A DNA stretch of 64,000 bases from Takakia lepidozioides. Taxonomy: Eukaryota; Streptophyta; Takakiopsida; Takakiales; Takakiaceae. Both the position numbers and the translations under genes were made by a program. A model generated the notes under the pieces. That model was not told where the DNA came from. It ran no database searches and saw only the letters and a list, made by a program, of their open reading frames with translations. The stretch is taken from positions 57,800,042 through 57,864,041 of the forward strand of contig CM060734.1 of assembly GCA_030704615.1 (NCBI GenBank), written 5' to 3'. Positions 11,575 through 22,310 of the stretch are shown here, piece by piece. Each line of letters starts with the position of its first letter. Position 1 is the first letter of the stretch.

Positions 11575-12150
11575 CGACTCGGGTAGCTTGTGTAGCTTAC
11601 CACATCTTCTCAAGTAGAGCATTTGCATCCTCTCAAGTTGCCCCATCTGCACAAGCATGAGTTCAGTAAGCCGCTGACAATCATCTAGGTGGAGCTTTCT
11701 TAATTGGGCTGTGAGGTGGCAGATTGACTTGAGAGCAGTTTGCTTAGCTTACCACACCTTCTCAAGTAGAGCACTTTCAAGTTCTCAAATTCCCCCATCC
11801 ACTCTGGCAGCTCCGTAAGCTCGTGACAACCATTTAGATGGAGTTTTTCTAATTAAGTGAGGCTGCGGATTGACTTGGGCAGTTTGGCTACCTAGCTCAC
11901 CACATTCGCTCAAGTCGAGCACTTCTAGTCTCTGAAGTTCCTCCATCCGCTCTGGGAGCTCCATAAACCCATGACAATTGTTTAGGTGGAGCTCTTCTAA
12001 TTATGTGAGGCCGCAGATCGACTCAAGGAGCTTGCCTAGCTTACGGGAATTTAAGTTGTTTTCAATAATTTTAATAAAGCTCCGAAGATTATGTTTACTA
12101 CAATTTGGAAGATTCATGTAGAGGCAATCTAGGGTGCAATTTGTGATAAG
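11575..12150 (-). pseudogene. leucine-rich-repeat (NBS-LRR-like) gene relic
   Basis: On the minus strand this region holds three diverged units of about 147-150 bp, each encoding two LRR-type repeats: LEVLDLSECG-like stretches after a CTTGAG/CTTGAC block, and LHLNGCHELTELPE-like stretches. The pattern matches the LRR part of plant TIR/NBS-LRR resistance proteins. Frames are interrupted by stops and small shifts, and I see no NB-ARC or TIR part nearby. It is a fragment, not a gene. Confidence 0.6.
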
Positions 12151-14050
12151 GAATGAATGAAGTTTGTTGATTGTTTAGTGGTAGTCAATTGCATGCTTGT
12201 TGATGTCAGGATTTCATATAATGTTTTCTTGCGGATGTGTGGTTTGTGTGTGGCGGCCCTTTTAGTTCATGCAATCATATACCTTCTACCTCAGGGCAGG
12301 GGAGCTAAGTTCATACTAATGGCTTTATACGATGAAGAACATGACCCTTGTGTGTACGTATCCATATTTCTTACAGGGCCCCAAATCGGGGCTGTAGTAG
12401 CAACTTTGCACGAAAGATCTACACATCCAATATATGTTGATGAGATCTTTAAATCTATAATCATTTGTATCTTCGCAAACCATGTTGTTTATAGTATGAA
12501 GATAACAAGCTCTTTTGCCTACATGCTAGTATTCTTATTCAAATTTTCAAAGACTTATTGTAGAAGACTGTAACTATCTACAAAATTACTAGGATGATTT
12601 TGTTTGCACTACTGCTCTAAAGAAGAATGAATTAGATTCCCCTTGAATTAAAAAAAGATTCATTTGAAAGAGTTCTTGCACCTAATATTATAGTCCAATT
12701 TAATTAGAGCTCTTTGTCTCATGTTTGGACAACATCATTTTAAAGTTCTTACATCAATGGTGATCTAGACATAAATTTTCGGAAAAAAAAAAATAGTTGT
12801 GACTACAACATAGATTTCAGTATATACATGAGGAAGATAACATCAATGTCATCATTCTGCTTTACATCGTAAAGACCTTGCATATGATGAATCTATTTGT
12901 TCGTAAGAGTTGGAGTTTTTACATTTAATGTTTTTCATGTTGACATTTTTGTTTCAACTTTGTCTATAAAGTATTTTGTTTTGCAAACTTGTACGTATTT
13001 TATCAAATCAAAGAATATGACAGACAACATGGATATTAGGTTGTCATGGAGACGGAGTTGTCAAAAGAAGGTTCAACTCATGTGATTATAGCGCGTGAGT
13101 AGATGTATATTATTTGTTTGAGTTGGAGAGTTCGGAAAGAATATCCTAAGTCTCTTGGGGGATGTACTCATTTGTCTTGTCCAACAAGATGCTATTTATT
13201 GAAGACCTACAATAAGAGAGAGAGAGAGAGACCTACAATAATATATTAGAGACTGACATTCAGCGTAGAAGATACGTAGGAGATGTCAAATACATATATA
13301 CTTCGTTTGAATTTGAGAATGAAAAGCAATATGTTGCGAGTTTACTGCAATATGATTTTGACCTACATTTTTAGGTAAATTTATAACAACTTTACAGCCT
13401 TGTGCACTTTCTAAGTTGTTGTTATGTAGTTAATACTCTATTATTTTTGTTTTCTCATGTATTGCTACCCAATGGTTCAAGGGTTGGGTAACTAGCCAGT
13501 TCCCTGGCGGTTCCAGCTCGGGCCGGTCCACCAAAATTTGTTAGATCAAGACCCTGCAGATTACCCCGTTGGGTATGTGTAGCCCAACACTGTCACTGTA
13601 TTTTCCATCTCTCTCTCTGCCCGTCGAGTTTGTCTCTTTATCAACCTTGACTATGTAGGAACAGTCGAGATATCGTCAATTGTCTAATGCGATTTCCTTG
13701 AATACCCGGATGCAGAACTGGTTGGCACATGTGATGATGCAAAAATGACTCTATTTGACTTGGGAACGATATGCGGGATTGGACAACGAGCATCTGAGGC
13801 ACGCGAGATGTCACGAGATGGAAGACCTCAAATCAATCTCTGGTAAGGGCTGGGTATGGTATATTTGGTAAAATCAGCATCTACCATGAGGTGGCTTAGT
13901 AGCAGTGACTTGCAGACCTTATTTCTACTCTACACTGAAACTTGGTCTCCGACTTCCCAGTCATCATCAGACGGCGTATTTCTATCATTCATCTACGTCC
14001 TCGGACGTTGCTTCTAACTACTAAAAACAAAAGATATACAAGTATATTGA
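12151..14050. other. AT-rich spacer, no gene seen
   Basis: Low-complexity, AT-rich sequence with short open frames that look accidental. It contains a small GA microsatellite at about 13217-13231. I recognise no coding exon or mobile element ends. Confidence 0.45.
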
Positions 14051-14051
14051 C

Positions 14052-14238
14052 AACCAAGTTATAGCCCAGTGGTAATGGGCACAGACCACCTTGGAAGTGG
14101 TTGTGGGTTCAATCCACCCTTGGTGTCACAAAGGTGTCCACCTTCCTAGCCTAAGGGAGTAACCCTTTGGGGTGAAGAGACACCATAATTTACGCTTCCT
14201 TCGGAGGCGTCAAATATTATTATATATTACAAGTATAT
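14052..14238 (+). mobile_element. tRNA-derived SINE
   Basis: A pol III-type internal promoter is visible: A box TAGCCCAGTGG (14062-14072) and B box GGGTTCAATCC (14105-14115), at tRNA-like spacing. A non-tRNA body follows (CCTAGCCTAAGGGAGTAACC, then CGCTTCCTTCGGAGGCG) and the end is an AT-rich TATTATTATATATTA tail. This is the layout of a plant SINE. Confidence 0.7.
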
Positions 14239-14792
14239 TTCCAAGAGTCGAATATGGATACCAAGGGCCAAACAACCCGTTGTTTAGGTGACTGTGGGAG
14301 GTTCCTGTGCGGCGGTTATATGGATGGTGGCTCTCTCTCCTTTGTCTCTCTCATCTTCGAGAATGGAAGAAGCTGGCGTTATGCCAAGAGTTTTTGTACC
14401 TTGCTAGTTGGGTTATGAGCATTAGCATATCCGCCTCGGTGCTGAATCCATGCCATGATGAGACAAATGTTGGGTTTGCAGTGTGGCGAGCATGGGAATT
14501 GAGTGCATTACGTGGGTATTGAGATCTATGACGTTTGTTGCATGTGGGTGGGCTTGATTCTTAGATGCATCTGATTTCCACGGGATGGTATTTGCTGATG
14601 GAGCAATGATAGAGGATAGTTCTGTCTGAGGATGGAAACTCTTCAGTGCACATTTCCTGGGATTTCTTGCTACGGTGGTTGTCAAGGTCAAATTAGGAAT
14701 AATGATGCAGCATTGAACTTGTATAGTTCGGTAGTCGGCAACCGAACCCGGGTGGAGCAGAGTATTCTAATAGTCTTGGACAGGGGGGCATC
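14239..14792. promoter_or_regulatory. upstream region of the MAPK15-like gene
   Basis: No separate gene is seen. The stretch between the SINE and the ATG at 14793 should hold the promoter and 5' leader; I cannot point to a convincing TATA box. Confidence 0.3.
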
Positions 14793-15947
14793 ATGAGTGA
14801 GGATATAGACAAACATGTTCTCCGCAAGTATCATGTGGGTCAAAAACTCGGCAAAGGGGCGTATGGAATTGTGTGGAAGGCGGTTGAGAGGCGGTCTAAT
14901 GACGTCGTGGCTCTCAAGAAGATCTTTGATGCCTTCCAAAATTCCACTGATGCGCAAAGAACATTTCGGGAGGTGATGTTTTTGCAAGAGATGAATGATC
15001 ACGATAACATTATCAAACTGCTCAACGTATTGAAGGCAGAGAATGATCGTGATCTCTATCTCGTGTTTGAGTACATGGAGACGGATCTGCATGCGGTGAT
15101 AAGGGCCAACATTCTTGAGGAAGTCCATAAGCAGTTCATAATGTATCAACTTTTCAAGGCTTTGAAGTACATGCACTCGGCCGAATTGCTCCATCGGGAC
15201 ATCAAGCCCAGCAACTTGCTGTTGGACTCGGAGTGCCAAGTGAAGCTTGCAGATTTTGGCCTTGCTCGATCAGTTGCACAGTTGAAGGATGACCATGGCA
15301 CCAGCCCCACCATCCTTACTGATTATGTTGCCACGCGTTGGTATAGGGCACCTGAAATCCTGCTTGGATCAACGCAATATACATTTGGTGTGGATATGTG
15401 GTCGAGCGGTTGCATATTGGGAGAACTCTTGAATGGCAAGCCAGTCTTTCCTGGGACTTCGACAATGAATCAAATCGAGAAAATTCTGGAAGTGATTGGA
15501 AGGCCTGCACTGGATGACATAGTTGCCCTAGAGTCCCCATTTGCAGCAACAATGCTTGAGAGCATGCCAACCAGCACCAGGCCCTTTCTACAGGTGTTCC
15601 CAAGAGCGTCATCTGAGGCAGAGGACCTACTTCGTAAACTACTGCATTTTAATCCCCATAAACGGATAACAGCTGAGGAAGCATTGCGGCATCCATACTT
15701 GGCCCAGTTCCACAGCCCCATGGACGAGCCCAGCTGCAATAGAATTGTCCGCATTCCCATTGATGACAACACTAAGTTTGCAATAAGTGAATACCGTGAG
15801 AGACTATACGCAGAGATTGTGCATCGCAAGAAGGAGATTCGTAGAAAACAGAGAGAGAAGGAGCGCATGGACCGTGAGTTGTGCCGCAACCAACGCCGGC
15901 CCAAATTTCGCTCAACTACAAGTGCAAGTGAGAATAGAGACTACTAA
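14793..15947 (+). CDS. MAPK15/ERK7-type mitogen-activated protein kinase, intronless
   Basis: An uninterrupted 384-residue frame. Kinase landmarks: P-loop GKGAYG (20-25), VALKK lysine (about 42), catalytic HRDIKPSN (134-141), DFGLAR (154-159), activation loop TDY (176-178), then VATRWYRAPE and the insert region GTSTMNQIEKILEVIG. The stretch FDAFQNSTDAQRTFREVMFL is typical of the ERK7/8 branch rather than the usual plant MAPK groups. Family members are atypical, often self-activating kinases linked to cilia, basal bodies and secretion; that is family knowledge. The C-terminal tail is short (about 60 residues, very basic, KKEIRRKQREKERMDREL) compared with animal ERK8. The lack of introns is odd beside the 17-exon NUP93 gene and may indicate a retrocopy. 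Confidence 0.88.
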   Translation: MSEDIDKHVLRKYHVGQKLGKGAYGIVWKAVERRSNDVVALKKIFDAFQNSTDAQRTFREVMFLQEMNDHDNIIKLLNVLKAENDRDLYLVFEYMETDLHAVIRANILEEVHKQFIMYQLFKALKYMHSAELLHRDIKPSNLLLDSECQVKLADFGLARSVAQLKDDHGTSPTILTDYVATRWYRAPEILLGSTQYTFGVDMWSSGCILGELLNGKPVFPGTSTMNQIEKILEVIGRPALDDIVALESPFAATMLESMPTSTRPFLQVFPRASSEAEDLLRKLLHFNPHKRITAEEALRHPYLAQFHSPMDEPSCNRIVRIPIDDNTKFAISEYRERLYAEIVHRKKEIRRKQREKERMDRELCRNQRRPKFRSTTSASENRDY

Positions 15948-17857
15948 ATAGATGGAGATGCCTCAGGGTGATTGTATCCTGGCAATATTTGAAGATGACA
16001 TGGAGATCTCATGCATCTTTCTAAAGGTTTAACTGAAAGGCTAGTTAGGCCCTTCCCATGTTTGTCACCATTAGTCGGTAGGGACTATAGATATTTCATT
16101 ATCCCCTATACATACAAGTCTAGGAAGATCTTTAGAAGAACAACATGGGGATGACGCTTTGCTTACAATTGCGATTTCAAGATACAAAGGACAAAATGAG
16201 CTTTCTATAGTGTCCACAAAAAGCCCAACGATAGTAAGATGTAACTAAAGAAAAATAGATAGCATTAGATGTTGCTTGCTGTAGCCTTCTGGCCATATTT
16301 TATGTGCTTAGAACACAAGCAGAACCATGGTCCAAGGAAACAGAAAGAGAGCCACTACAGTTGCAGAAGGCTAGCTTGAGTCATGGAAATCACCTTTGGA
16401 AATGAAGTTTGGTCTGGTCTTTCAGATTGTAGTAGAAAACTCTCAACTCTCGGCATCAATTTGATGCCTATATTCAGTATGGAATTCACACCTACAAGCC
16501 CACATCTTTCGGGTATGTGTGTATCAGAGAGATTTGAGACTTCTCCGTAGAATGCCAGTAGTTCTGAGGGACAACCCAGAGCACGGTTTGATAGAGCACA
16601 AATGAGGGAGAGGGGAATAGGTGACCAAGGGTGCTCTGTAGCATTGGGATCTATGTGAGTTAATCTCTCAGGTTTATCCCATCCCTGGCTCTGCTAACAA
16701 ACGCCACGCAACTGTGGCGCAAAAACAAATAAATCTGGGCAAGTGTCCGAAATATTTTGCTCGTTTTGTTCTCTTTTCTTCCCCGTGAATGGCTATGGCG
16801 GACTGATGAGCTCCCCGAGCTCATCAAAGTGAGACTTGCAGAGGAGAGGGAGATGCTAGAATGAATTCAAGCTTAGTCTTATAGGGGTAGGACTATACAT
16901 GGTGGCTAGACTCAATTTGGTGTAATCTATTGGTACCATGGGAATTTAGAACCTATGGCTTTGACATACCACAATTTGTACCAGAGACTAGGGAGTGTTC
17001 TACCTGCAGCATATCCATCTTTCCTACTTTGGAGGAACTATATAAGTTTTGCACCTCGGCACGATTGGGTTTCATTAACGATGGTGGGGTAATGTCCCAT
17101 CGCTACTAGAGATTAGATGGATGAGCCAAAGTACCCACATGATTTTTGTCTTTTTTTAACAACTTTGAATCCATAGTTTTGAAATTAGTGTCAAGGAAGG
17201 GAAATGCATCAGGATTTGCTGCTTGGGCTGCCCATTGCCCCTGCATTACCTTGTCATTTGTGGAGGTGAAGTCCAGAAGACCTCCTATTGGGTGGATGTC
17301 TTCATTGGTGTAATTTTCCTTCGCTGGTTCCAAATTATCAAAATGCCAAATGTTTTGGACAAGGCACTATGTAATGGCACTTACTAATTACCAAAGAAAT
17401 AAGAAAACAAAAATCAACTCATGGGCGTACTTGGGAAAGAAGCCACACCATGATAATTTACCCCCCAGATTTTACATACAAAGCAGCCTATCTCGTTTTC
17501 GGAATTTCGGTCTACTTTTTGAAGGAAAGAGTCCCCTAGGTGCCATATAATCAGATTATGGAGGGCATATGCCTCATAAATTCATGACTTTAGTGGTCAA
17601 ACCATTTTTTCCATGCAATCTTAAAATACATTTACAAATTGGGGCAAATTATTTTGATATAAACTCCCAAATGCAATGGTCAAATTGTCTACGTTTTTCA
17701 TTGCATATGGATGTAGTACTATGCACATAAGTATAAGGTTCATCCACATGGATGATTGGGGGTAAAATGTTACACCCTTATCCACGAGGGTATGCATTAT
17801 TTTTAAAATGGTTCTCCTCGTTTAAATGTTAATCCCTCCATGCCATAACTGTACCAC
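15948..17857. other. intergenic with repeat fragments
   Basis: No supported gene. It contains a LINE-tail fragment on the minus strand (about 16264-16298, TTGCTTGCTGTAGCCTTCTG) and a relative of the MITE-like element (17338-17790). A minus-strand open frame at 17106-17333 has no recognisable family. Confidence 0.45.
17338..17790. repeat. diverged relative of the MITE at 5965-6772
   Basis: Shared blocks in the same order and orientation: TTTGGACAAGGCAC, ACTTGGGAAAGAAGCCA and ACATACAAAGCAGCC. The terminal repeats are not clear, so this may be a truncated or eroded copy. Confidence 0.6.
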
Positions 17858-17935
17858 AGTCAGTAGCTCAGTTGGATACTGCACTTAGTGTCACTCAGAT
17901 GATTCAGGGGTCGAATGCTGTTACACTGTCCAGGT
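17858..17935 (+). repeat. tRNA-like sequence (SINE head or decayed tRNA)
   Basis: A box TAGCTCAGTTGG (17864-17875) and B box GGGGTCGAATGC (17907-17918) at tRNA spacing. I cannot fold a full cloverleaf with a matching acceptor stem, so a SINE head or tRNA pseudogene is more likely than a working tRNA. Confidence 0.5.
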
Positions 17936-18028
17936 GGTATGATTTGCCGTTCAGCCACAAAATCAAAAGCAGAGTGAACAACATCCATCCACGATTCATT
18001 CATTCAATAGGGTTACATCCAGGTTACC

Positions 18029-19351
18029 CTATATATCAGGAACGCTATCCAGCTTGTCTTCGATCACTTGGACGCACTGTCCCACAGACTGGCCAGCTTC
18101 CATGGCCGCTGCGAGCTTGGCTTGCACTCCCGTGTGCCTTCTCAAGAGTGTGACAGTGTTCAGAGCTGCCCAGCGCACCTGAGCATCTGCTTTCTTTTGG
18201 GTGAAGCCAAGGCCCTTCATCAGACTATCAAGCTGCTGAATGTCTGCCAGGCCTCCCTCCGCAACACCGTAGAGAAGGTACTCGGTTGCAATCCCAGCTA
18301 GTGCCACACAGGAGAATCTGTTCAAGGTTTGGGACGATAGCTTCCCAGACTTGATCTCTTCCTGGAAATTGTAGTCCACGAATGTGGTGCCTGCTTGCAC
18401 ATTGAGAGATCCTAGAGTGCGGAGGGCGTCCAGGCTCGACAAGGTGTAGCTTTTGGGTAAGATTCCCATCAAGTATGACACCAGAAAGTGGCCTGCTTCA
18501 TGCTGAGCCACTCGGTCTCTGTATTTTGGACTGACTAGCCGGCCGATGGAATCGAGCAGCAATGCCTCCACTCCTCCACCGTTTGCAATTTGGTCCCAAG
18601 TTGCAAGAAAGAGAAACGCCACAAAAGAATATAAGAGCTGGAATTGGTCGAGTTCTAGTGATTGCCAGGCCGCTATCCCTCCGGCTATGGCTGCCAGCTG
18701 CAAGTTCCTCTTCACACCATTGAGCGTCGCATCTGTTGGGGACAGAAACTGAGATGCTTCGATCTTGTTCAACCTCAGGTCCTGCAGCGAGTAGATCCTT
18801 TGTGGCACAAGGGAGGCACCACCAAATCCACGGAGAGTTGCAGCCATAGCTACTGCGTGTTCATCGAGACCCCGTTGCAACGCTTTATCGAGCAACGTCA
18901 CCACCTGCTTCCTGCTTAATTCCCCCTTCTTGGCAGCAGCCAGCTCCTCCTCCAACAGTTCTCCTCTGTTGCTCCCATCGTTACTCTTCAAATCTCTACT
19001 TGTTTCCAGGCTACAAATTATCGGATGCTGCAGGTAACCACGGCAGGGGAATGAGAGGTGTTTTGTTCTCAAAAAACCGTTTCTACAAGACAGTCCCGAG
19101 CTTAAAATTCCCGATTGAAAGATGCTAGGATACGAACAGCAAACGGCTGCATTTGAGAATGCAGAGACCACAATAGGGAAGTGGGAGAGTGAAGAATTGC
19201 AAGGCAAGCTGACATGGGCCACAGCTCCCGCCATAGCCGCAACTGTTCTCAGTGTGGATCTCTCCATTTCGCTTCTATTCCTTGGGTGTTTGAATGAATG
19301 CCCTGGACACTGAAATGGATGAACGATGAAAGACAACAAAACCCTTGACAT
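18029..19351 (-). CDS. plastid M41-like (FtsH-type peptidase domain) membrane protein
   Basis: A 440-residue intronless frame. ATG codons at 19351 or 19267 are possible starts; the latter leaves a serine-rich leader that looks like a chloroplast transit peptide. Two hydrophobic stretches (LQLAAIAGGIAAW and FQLLYSFVAFLFLATWD) precede a peptidase M41-type region with the zinc motif HEAGH (284-288), then LNRFSCVALAGIATEYLLYG and a helical tail. There is no AAA ATPase domain. It closely resembles the plant 'stress regulated protein' family (Arabidopsis At5g27290-like) from memory of that family. It probably sits in a plastid membrane; whether it is an active protease is unknown. Confidence 0.78.
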   Translation of the reverse strand: MSRVLLSFIVHPFQCPGHSFKHPRNRSEMERSTLRTVAAMAGAVAHVSLPCNSSLSHFPIVVSAFSNAAVCCSYPSIFQSGILSSGLSCRNGFLRTKHLSFPCRGYLQHPIICSLETSRDLKSNDGSNRGELLEEELAAAKKGELSRKQVVTLLDKALQRGLDEHAVAMAATLRGFGGASLVPQRIYSLQDLRLNKIEASQFLSPTDATLNGVKRNLQLAAIAGGIAAWQSLELDQFQLLYSFVAFLFLATWDQIANGGGVEALLLDSIGRLVSPKYRDRVAQHEAGHFLVSYLMGILPKSYTLSSLDALRTLGSLNVQAGTTFVDYNFQEEIKSGKLSSQTLNRFSCVALAGIATEYLLYGVAEGGLADIQQLDSLMKGLGFTQKKADAQVRWAALNTVTLLRRHTGVQAKLAAAMEAGQSVGQCVQVIEDKLDSVPDI

Positions 19352-20630
19352 GGGGTCTCACAAACCTTAGAAGGTCTCCTGATCTTGAATGCATAAACTC
19401 TTTATGATCCAGATCAGCAAGAGAGTTGGAAGTCTTAGAAAGGAAAAAAGGCCTTTGGGTCCACTTGTTTGCTGCTCAACACAAAGAAGAGTATTGCCCC
19501 CCTAAGGGTTCAAGCACTCGCATTTGTAGAAAGTGCACAGATTAGAACATCACCTTCTTCTAGGAAGTGACAGCAGTGATAGAAAGTTGGTTGGTGAATG
19601 CAAGGGTTCTGAACAGAGATTGACAATTTGCACTGACAACCAAATTCCTGCTTTTTGAAGCTTCCAACACACGCCAACATCAAACATACCCAGCTATGCT
19701 CATCAATAATGGTGGAAACTCTGTCATTTCGGATGGTCAACTAGAACAGTGTCCACATATTATTGTCATAGCACTCTCGTACCCTTTGCTTGCAAAAGCA
19801 CAGCGGATGTGGAGAATCTTAAAAACCTCTTGCAACATAAAGACTCCTTCACATTCCATGTTACCAACTGTGATATATCAGCCCCAAAAATGCAGGCCGA
19901 GTAACAGAGAAAGCGAGTATCTTAGCCTCTGCAAAAAATCACCCAAGATGGACATTTGAATGAACATTCCTCTGTCAGAATGAGCACCGAACAGCACTGG
20001 TGGCAAACCTATCCAATGTCTGACTAATTTCAAGCATGAAATCTACGAGACAGGGTTACCAGTCATTATGGCCCTGACAACATCAGATTCATGAAACAAG
20101 CGAATATTCAAATTTGTAATGCTACAGTCGTATGTACAACATATATGTAATATAGAATAGTGCTTTGTAGACAGGGTCAGATGCACTTGCATTACCACTG
20201 CTTTGGAGCAAAAATACAGCATGAATGAGAGACCTTGATCCAAACATGTGTTTGGGCTGTCTCTGAAATTTAAGATGATGTGACTAGTATGATACTGGAA
20301 TCCAGAGATGTTCATCAGACCTCCTAGTTATCAACCCTAATGTTCAAAGAATTTGATCCACAGTCAATGAAGTTTGCTGAGGAATCACCTGGTGAGCCTG
20401 CCCACTCTCCAAGAATTATGAGAAGCGAAAATATAGATACAGTATAGTACACATAAACGACTACGATAACAAGGGCTGTAACATCTTCACCCCCCACGAT
20501 GGAATGCAAACAAAGGATCCAACACATTGTCATTGCCACCATGGATTTATTGACTGCAGTTTTTGTCATATCCCCAACCTCATGCAACTTTTCTCATGGC
20601 TGATCTCTTCACAGACTCCCTTCCGTCCTG
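19352..20630. other. intergenic, no gene seen
   Basis: Between the promoter side of the M41-like gene and the 3' side of the PP2-A10-like gene. Short open frames here are not recognisable; the part next to 20630 is probably 3' untranslated sequence of the latter. Confidence 0.4.
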
Positions 20631-22310
20631 CTACACAGCCCCCTTCTTCTTTTTGCCAATGAAAGCAGCTGTCAATTTGCCCGTAAGAACATTAATGAAT
20701 GACCGAACACCTTCGGATGTCATGGTACCTGCAACCTCCATAATCAGCTTTCGGTTGCTGGGGACGGCAAGAGCCCTGGAAAGCCCATCAATCAAGGTCA
20801 TAGAACCTGTATCTTCTCCCCTCCCTGTTCTACCACCGACAATGCTTCCTCTTTTGAGGCGATTGCTCAAAGTAGCCACTGCCAATGGTTCTGAGTTCGT
20901 ATGGCTGTATTTTGGGCTCTTGGAATCCGGAAAAGACAAACTGACAGGGTCTTTCTCAAGTATCCCTGAGCTGGCAGAATCTTCGTGCTGAGACCAGGAG
21001 TAACTTGCACCTGGCAATGGGGAGTCAAGCTGAACCACTCCCTCATGGGGATGTGGCAGCTTTCCCTGTTTTGCTAAGTTGGCAAGCATTGTAACCATTT
21101 CTGGTGATTGGTTTCTGGCATTCGGATTTAGGGAGGGGTCAGAATCACCACCAGAACTTAGCACTTCATGGGATGTCCGCAGAAGGGTCTCAGCAGTTCC
21201 ACTGCAAACCGTTGTCAGCAGCTCTGTGACAGGTCCCCGATGCTCTGGCTTCAGAAATCCAGTTACCAGATCGTTGAAGAAGTTTGTATCCTTGGTCCTG
21301 TCCAGATACACTGCAACAGCAGTGCCCACAAATGCCTGAATACATTCAGCCATGAGCAACCTGCCCTTGGTGCTACTTGCAAACTCCATTAGGTTAAGTG
21401 ATAGGTCTGATTTGTGTTCCCCTTTCAAGCCCTGCTCCTTATGTTGCTTGAGGGTACTCAAATGATCAATAACAGCAACCACAAGGCTGCGTGATGCACT
21501 TGCCACCACTGCAGATGCAAAACCTTTGCCTGTCTCACTGAACAGCTTCTCCACAAATTTATCTGCAAGATTACCCTCTACTCTTCTATCTGCTGCTGTT
21601 ATGTCTCTGTCAGACCTGGCATCCCCTCCCAGTTCTTCCTTGATACCTTCAGCCATACTAGTGCCCACTTGCAGGCCTACAGCATCCAACACACTTCCAG
21701 CAGACTTCCAGGACGATTGCTCCCATTCCCCCTCGTCTCCCCCCTTGGCCGAGCTCTCGTCAAACTCCCCCCACGACCCTCCATCAATCTCTTCTGGCCC
21801 TTCATACTCCTCCTTGTCTTTCCACGAGAGATCTTTCTCTGGCAAACCCACCTGTCGATCCCCTGTTATGCCCCAATCTCTAGACTGTTCCTCTTGTCGG
21901 AGACTAGCGGTAGGTCCTCTCCCATGGAGTGATTGCAAGAAGCCCTCGGCGACCGAAGCAGACAGGGTAGAGACGGATTTCTGGACCTCATGGCAACCGA
22001 CTACCTTAAATAGCTGTTTCACACTTTGAGGGACCTCATCTCTGTCCGAGAGAAGAAAAGCGTGGAGGTCCTCAAATACAATACCTGCAGAGCCCATCCC
22101 CTCTGATAGTGCTTCGAAAAGAGATGACAAGGACTTGAAGAACACGTAGACTTGATTCGTCTTTTGCGAGAAAGCAGATGATCTGTACAGACGATAAGAT
22201 GCATACCCGCCCGCTGCTACAGCAGTGCATGTAAGAATAACATTCCTTCTGCGGCGGGAGATGGAGAAAACCATATCTCTCCCTGCTACTTGGCCAGAAA
22301 AGATTGTCAT
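20631..22310 (-). CDS. protein PHLOEM PROTEIN 2-LIKE A10 family
   Basis: A 559-residue intronless frame from the ATG at 22310 (a longer frame exists but starts at TTG). The N-terminus has RRRRNVILTCTAVAAGGYAS, a basic stretch followed by a membrane-anchor-like hydrophobic segment. It is followed by the family hallmark: a helical region ending in EDLHAFLLSDRDEVPQSVKQ. The middle (about residues 150-230) is acidic and low in order, and the C-terminal half is helical with GKGFASAVVASASRSLVVAV and a basic C-terminus. The family is plant specific; despite its name it lacks the lectin domain, and its molecular role is not established. It is divergent from NUP93 across about 1 kb of shared upstream sequence. 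Confidence 0.8.
   Translation of the reverse strand: MTIFSGQVAGRDMVFSISRRRRNVILTCTAVAAGGYASYRLYRSSAFSQKTNQVYVFFKSLSSLFEALSEGMGSAGIVFEDLHAFLLSDRDEVPQSVKQLFKVVGCHEVQKSVSTLSASVAEGFLQSLHGRGPTASLRQEEQSRDWGITGDRQVGLPEKDLSWKDKEEYEGPEEIDGGSWGEFDESSAKGGDEGEWEQSSWKSAGSVLDAVGLQVGTSMAEGIKEELGGDARSDRDITAADRRVEGNLADKFVEKLFSETGKGFASAVVASASRSLVVAVIDHLSTLKQHKEQGLKGEHKSDLSLNLMEFASSTKGRLLMAECIQAFVGTAVAVYLDRTKDTNFFNDLVTGFLKPEHRGPVTELLTTVCSGTAETLLRTSHEVLSSGGDSDPSLNPNARNQSPEMVTMLANLAKQGKLPHPHEGVVQLDSPLPGASYSWSQHEDSASSGILEKDPVSLSFPDSKSPKYSHTNSEPLAVATLSNRLKRGSIVGGRTGRGEDTGSMTLIDGLSRALAVPSNRKLIMEVAGTMTSEGVRSFINVLTGKLTAAFIGKKKKGAV

Noticed and set aside
14688-15239. 183-codon minus-strand frame antisense to the kinase
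   Set aside because: Shadow of the conserved kinase frame.
16800-16830. CTGATGAG...CTCATC palindrome resembling a hammerhead ribozyme core
   Set aside because: The GAAA half of the core and the cleavage-site stems are missing; it is a simple inverted repeat.
17106-17333. 75-codon minus-strand frame
   Set aside because: No recognisable motif and located in repeat-rich spacer.
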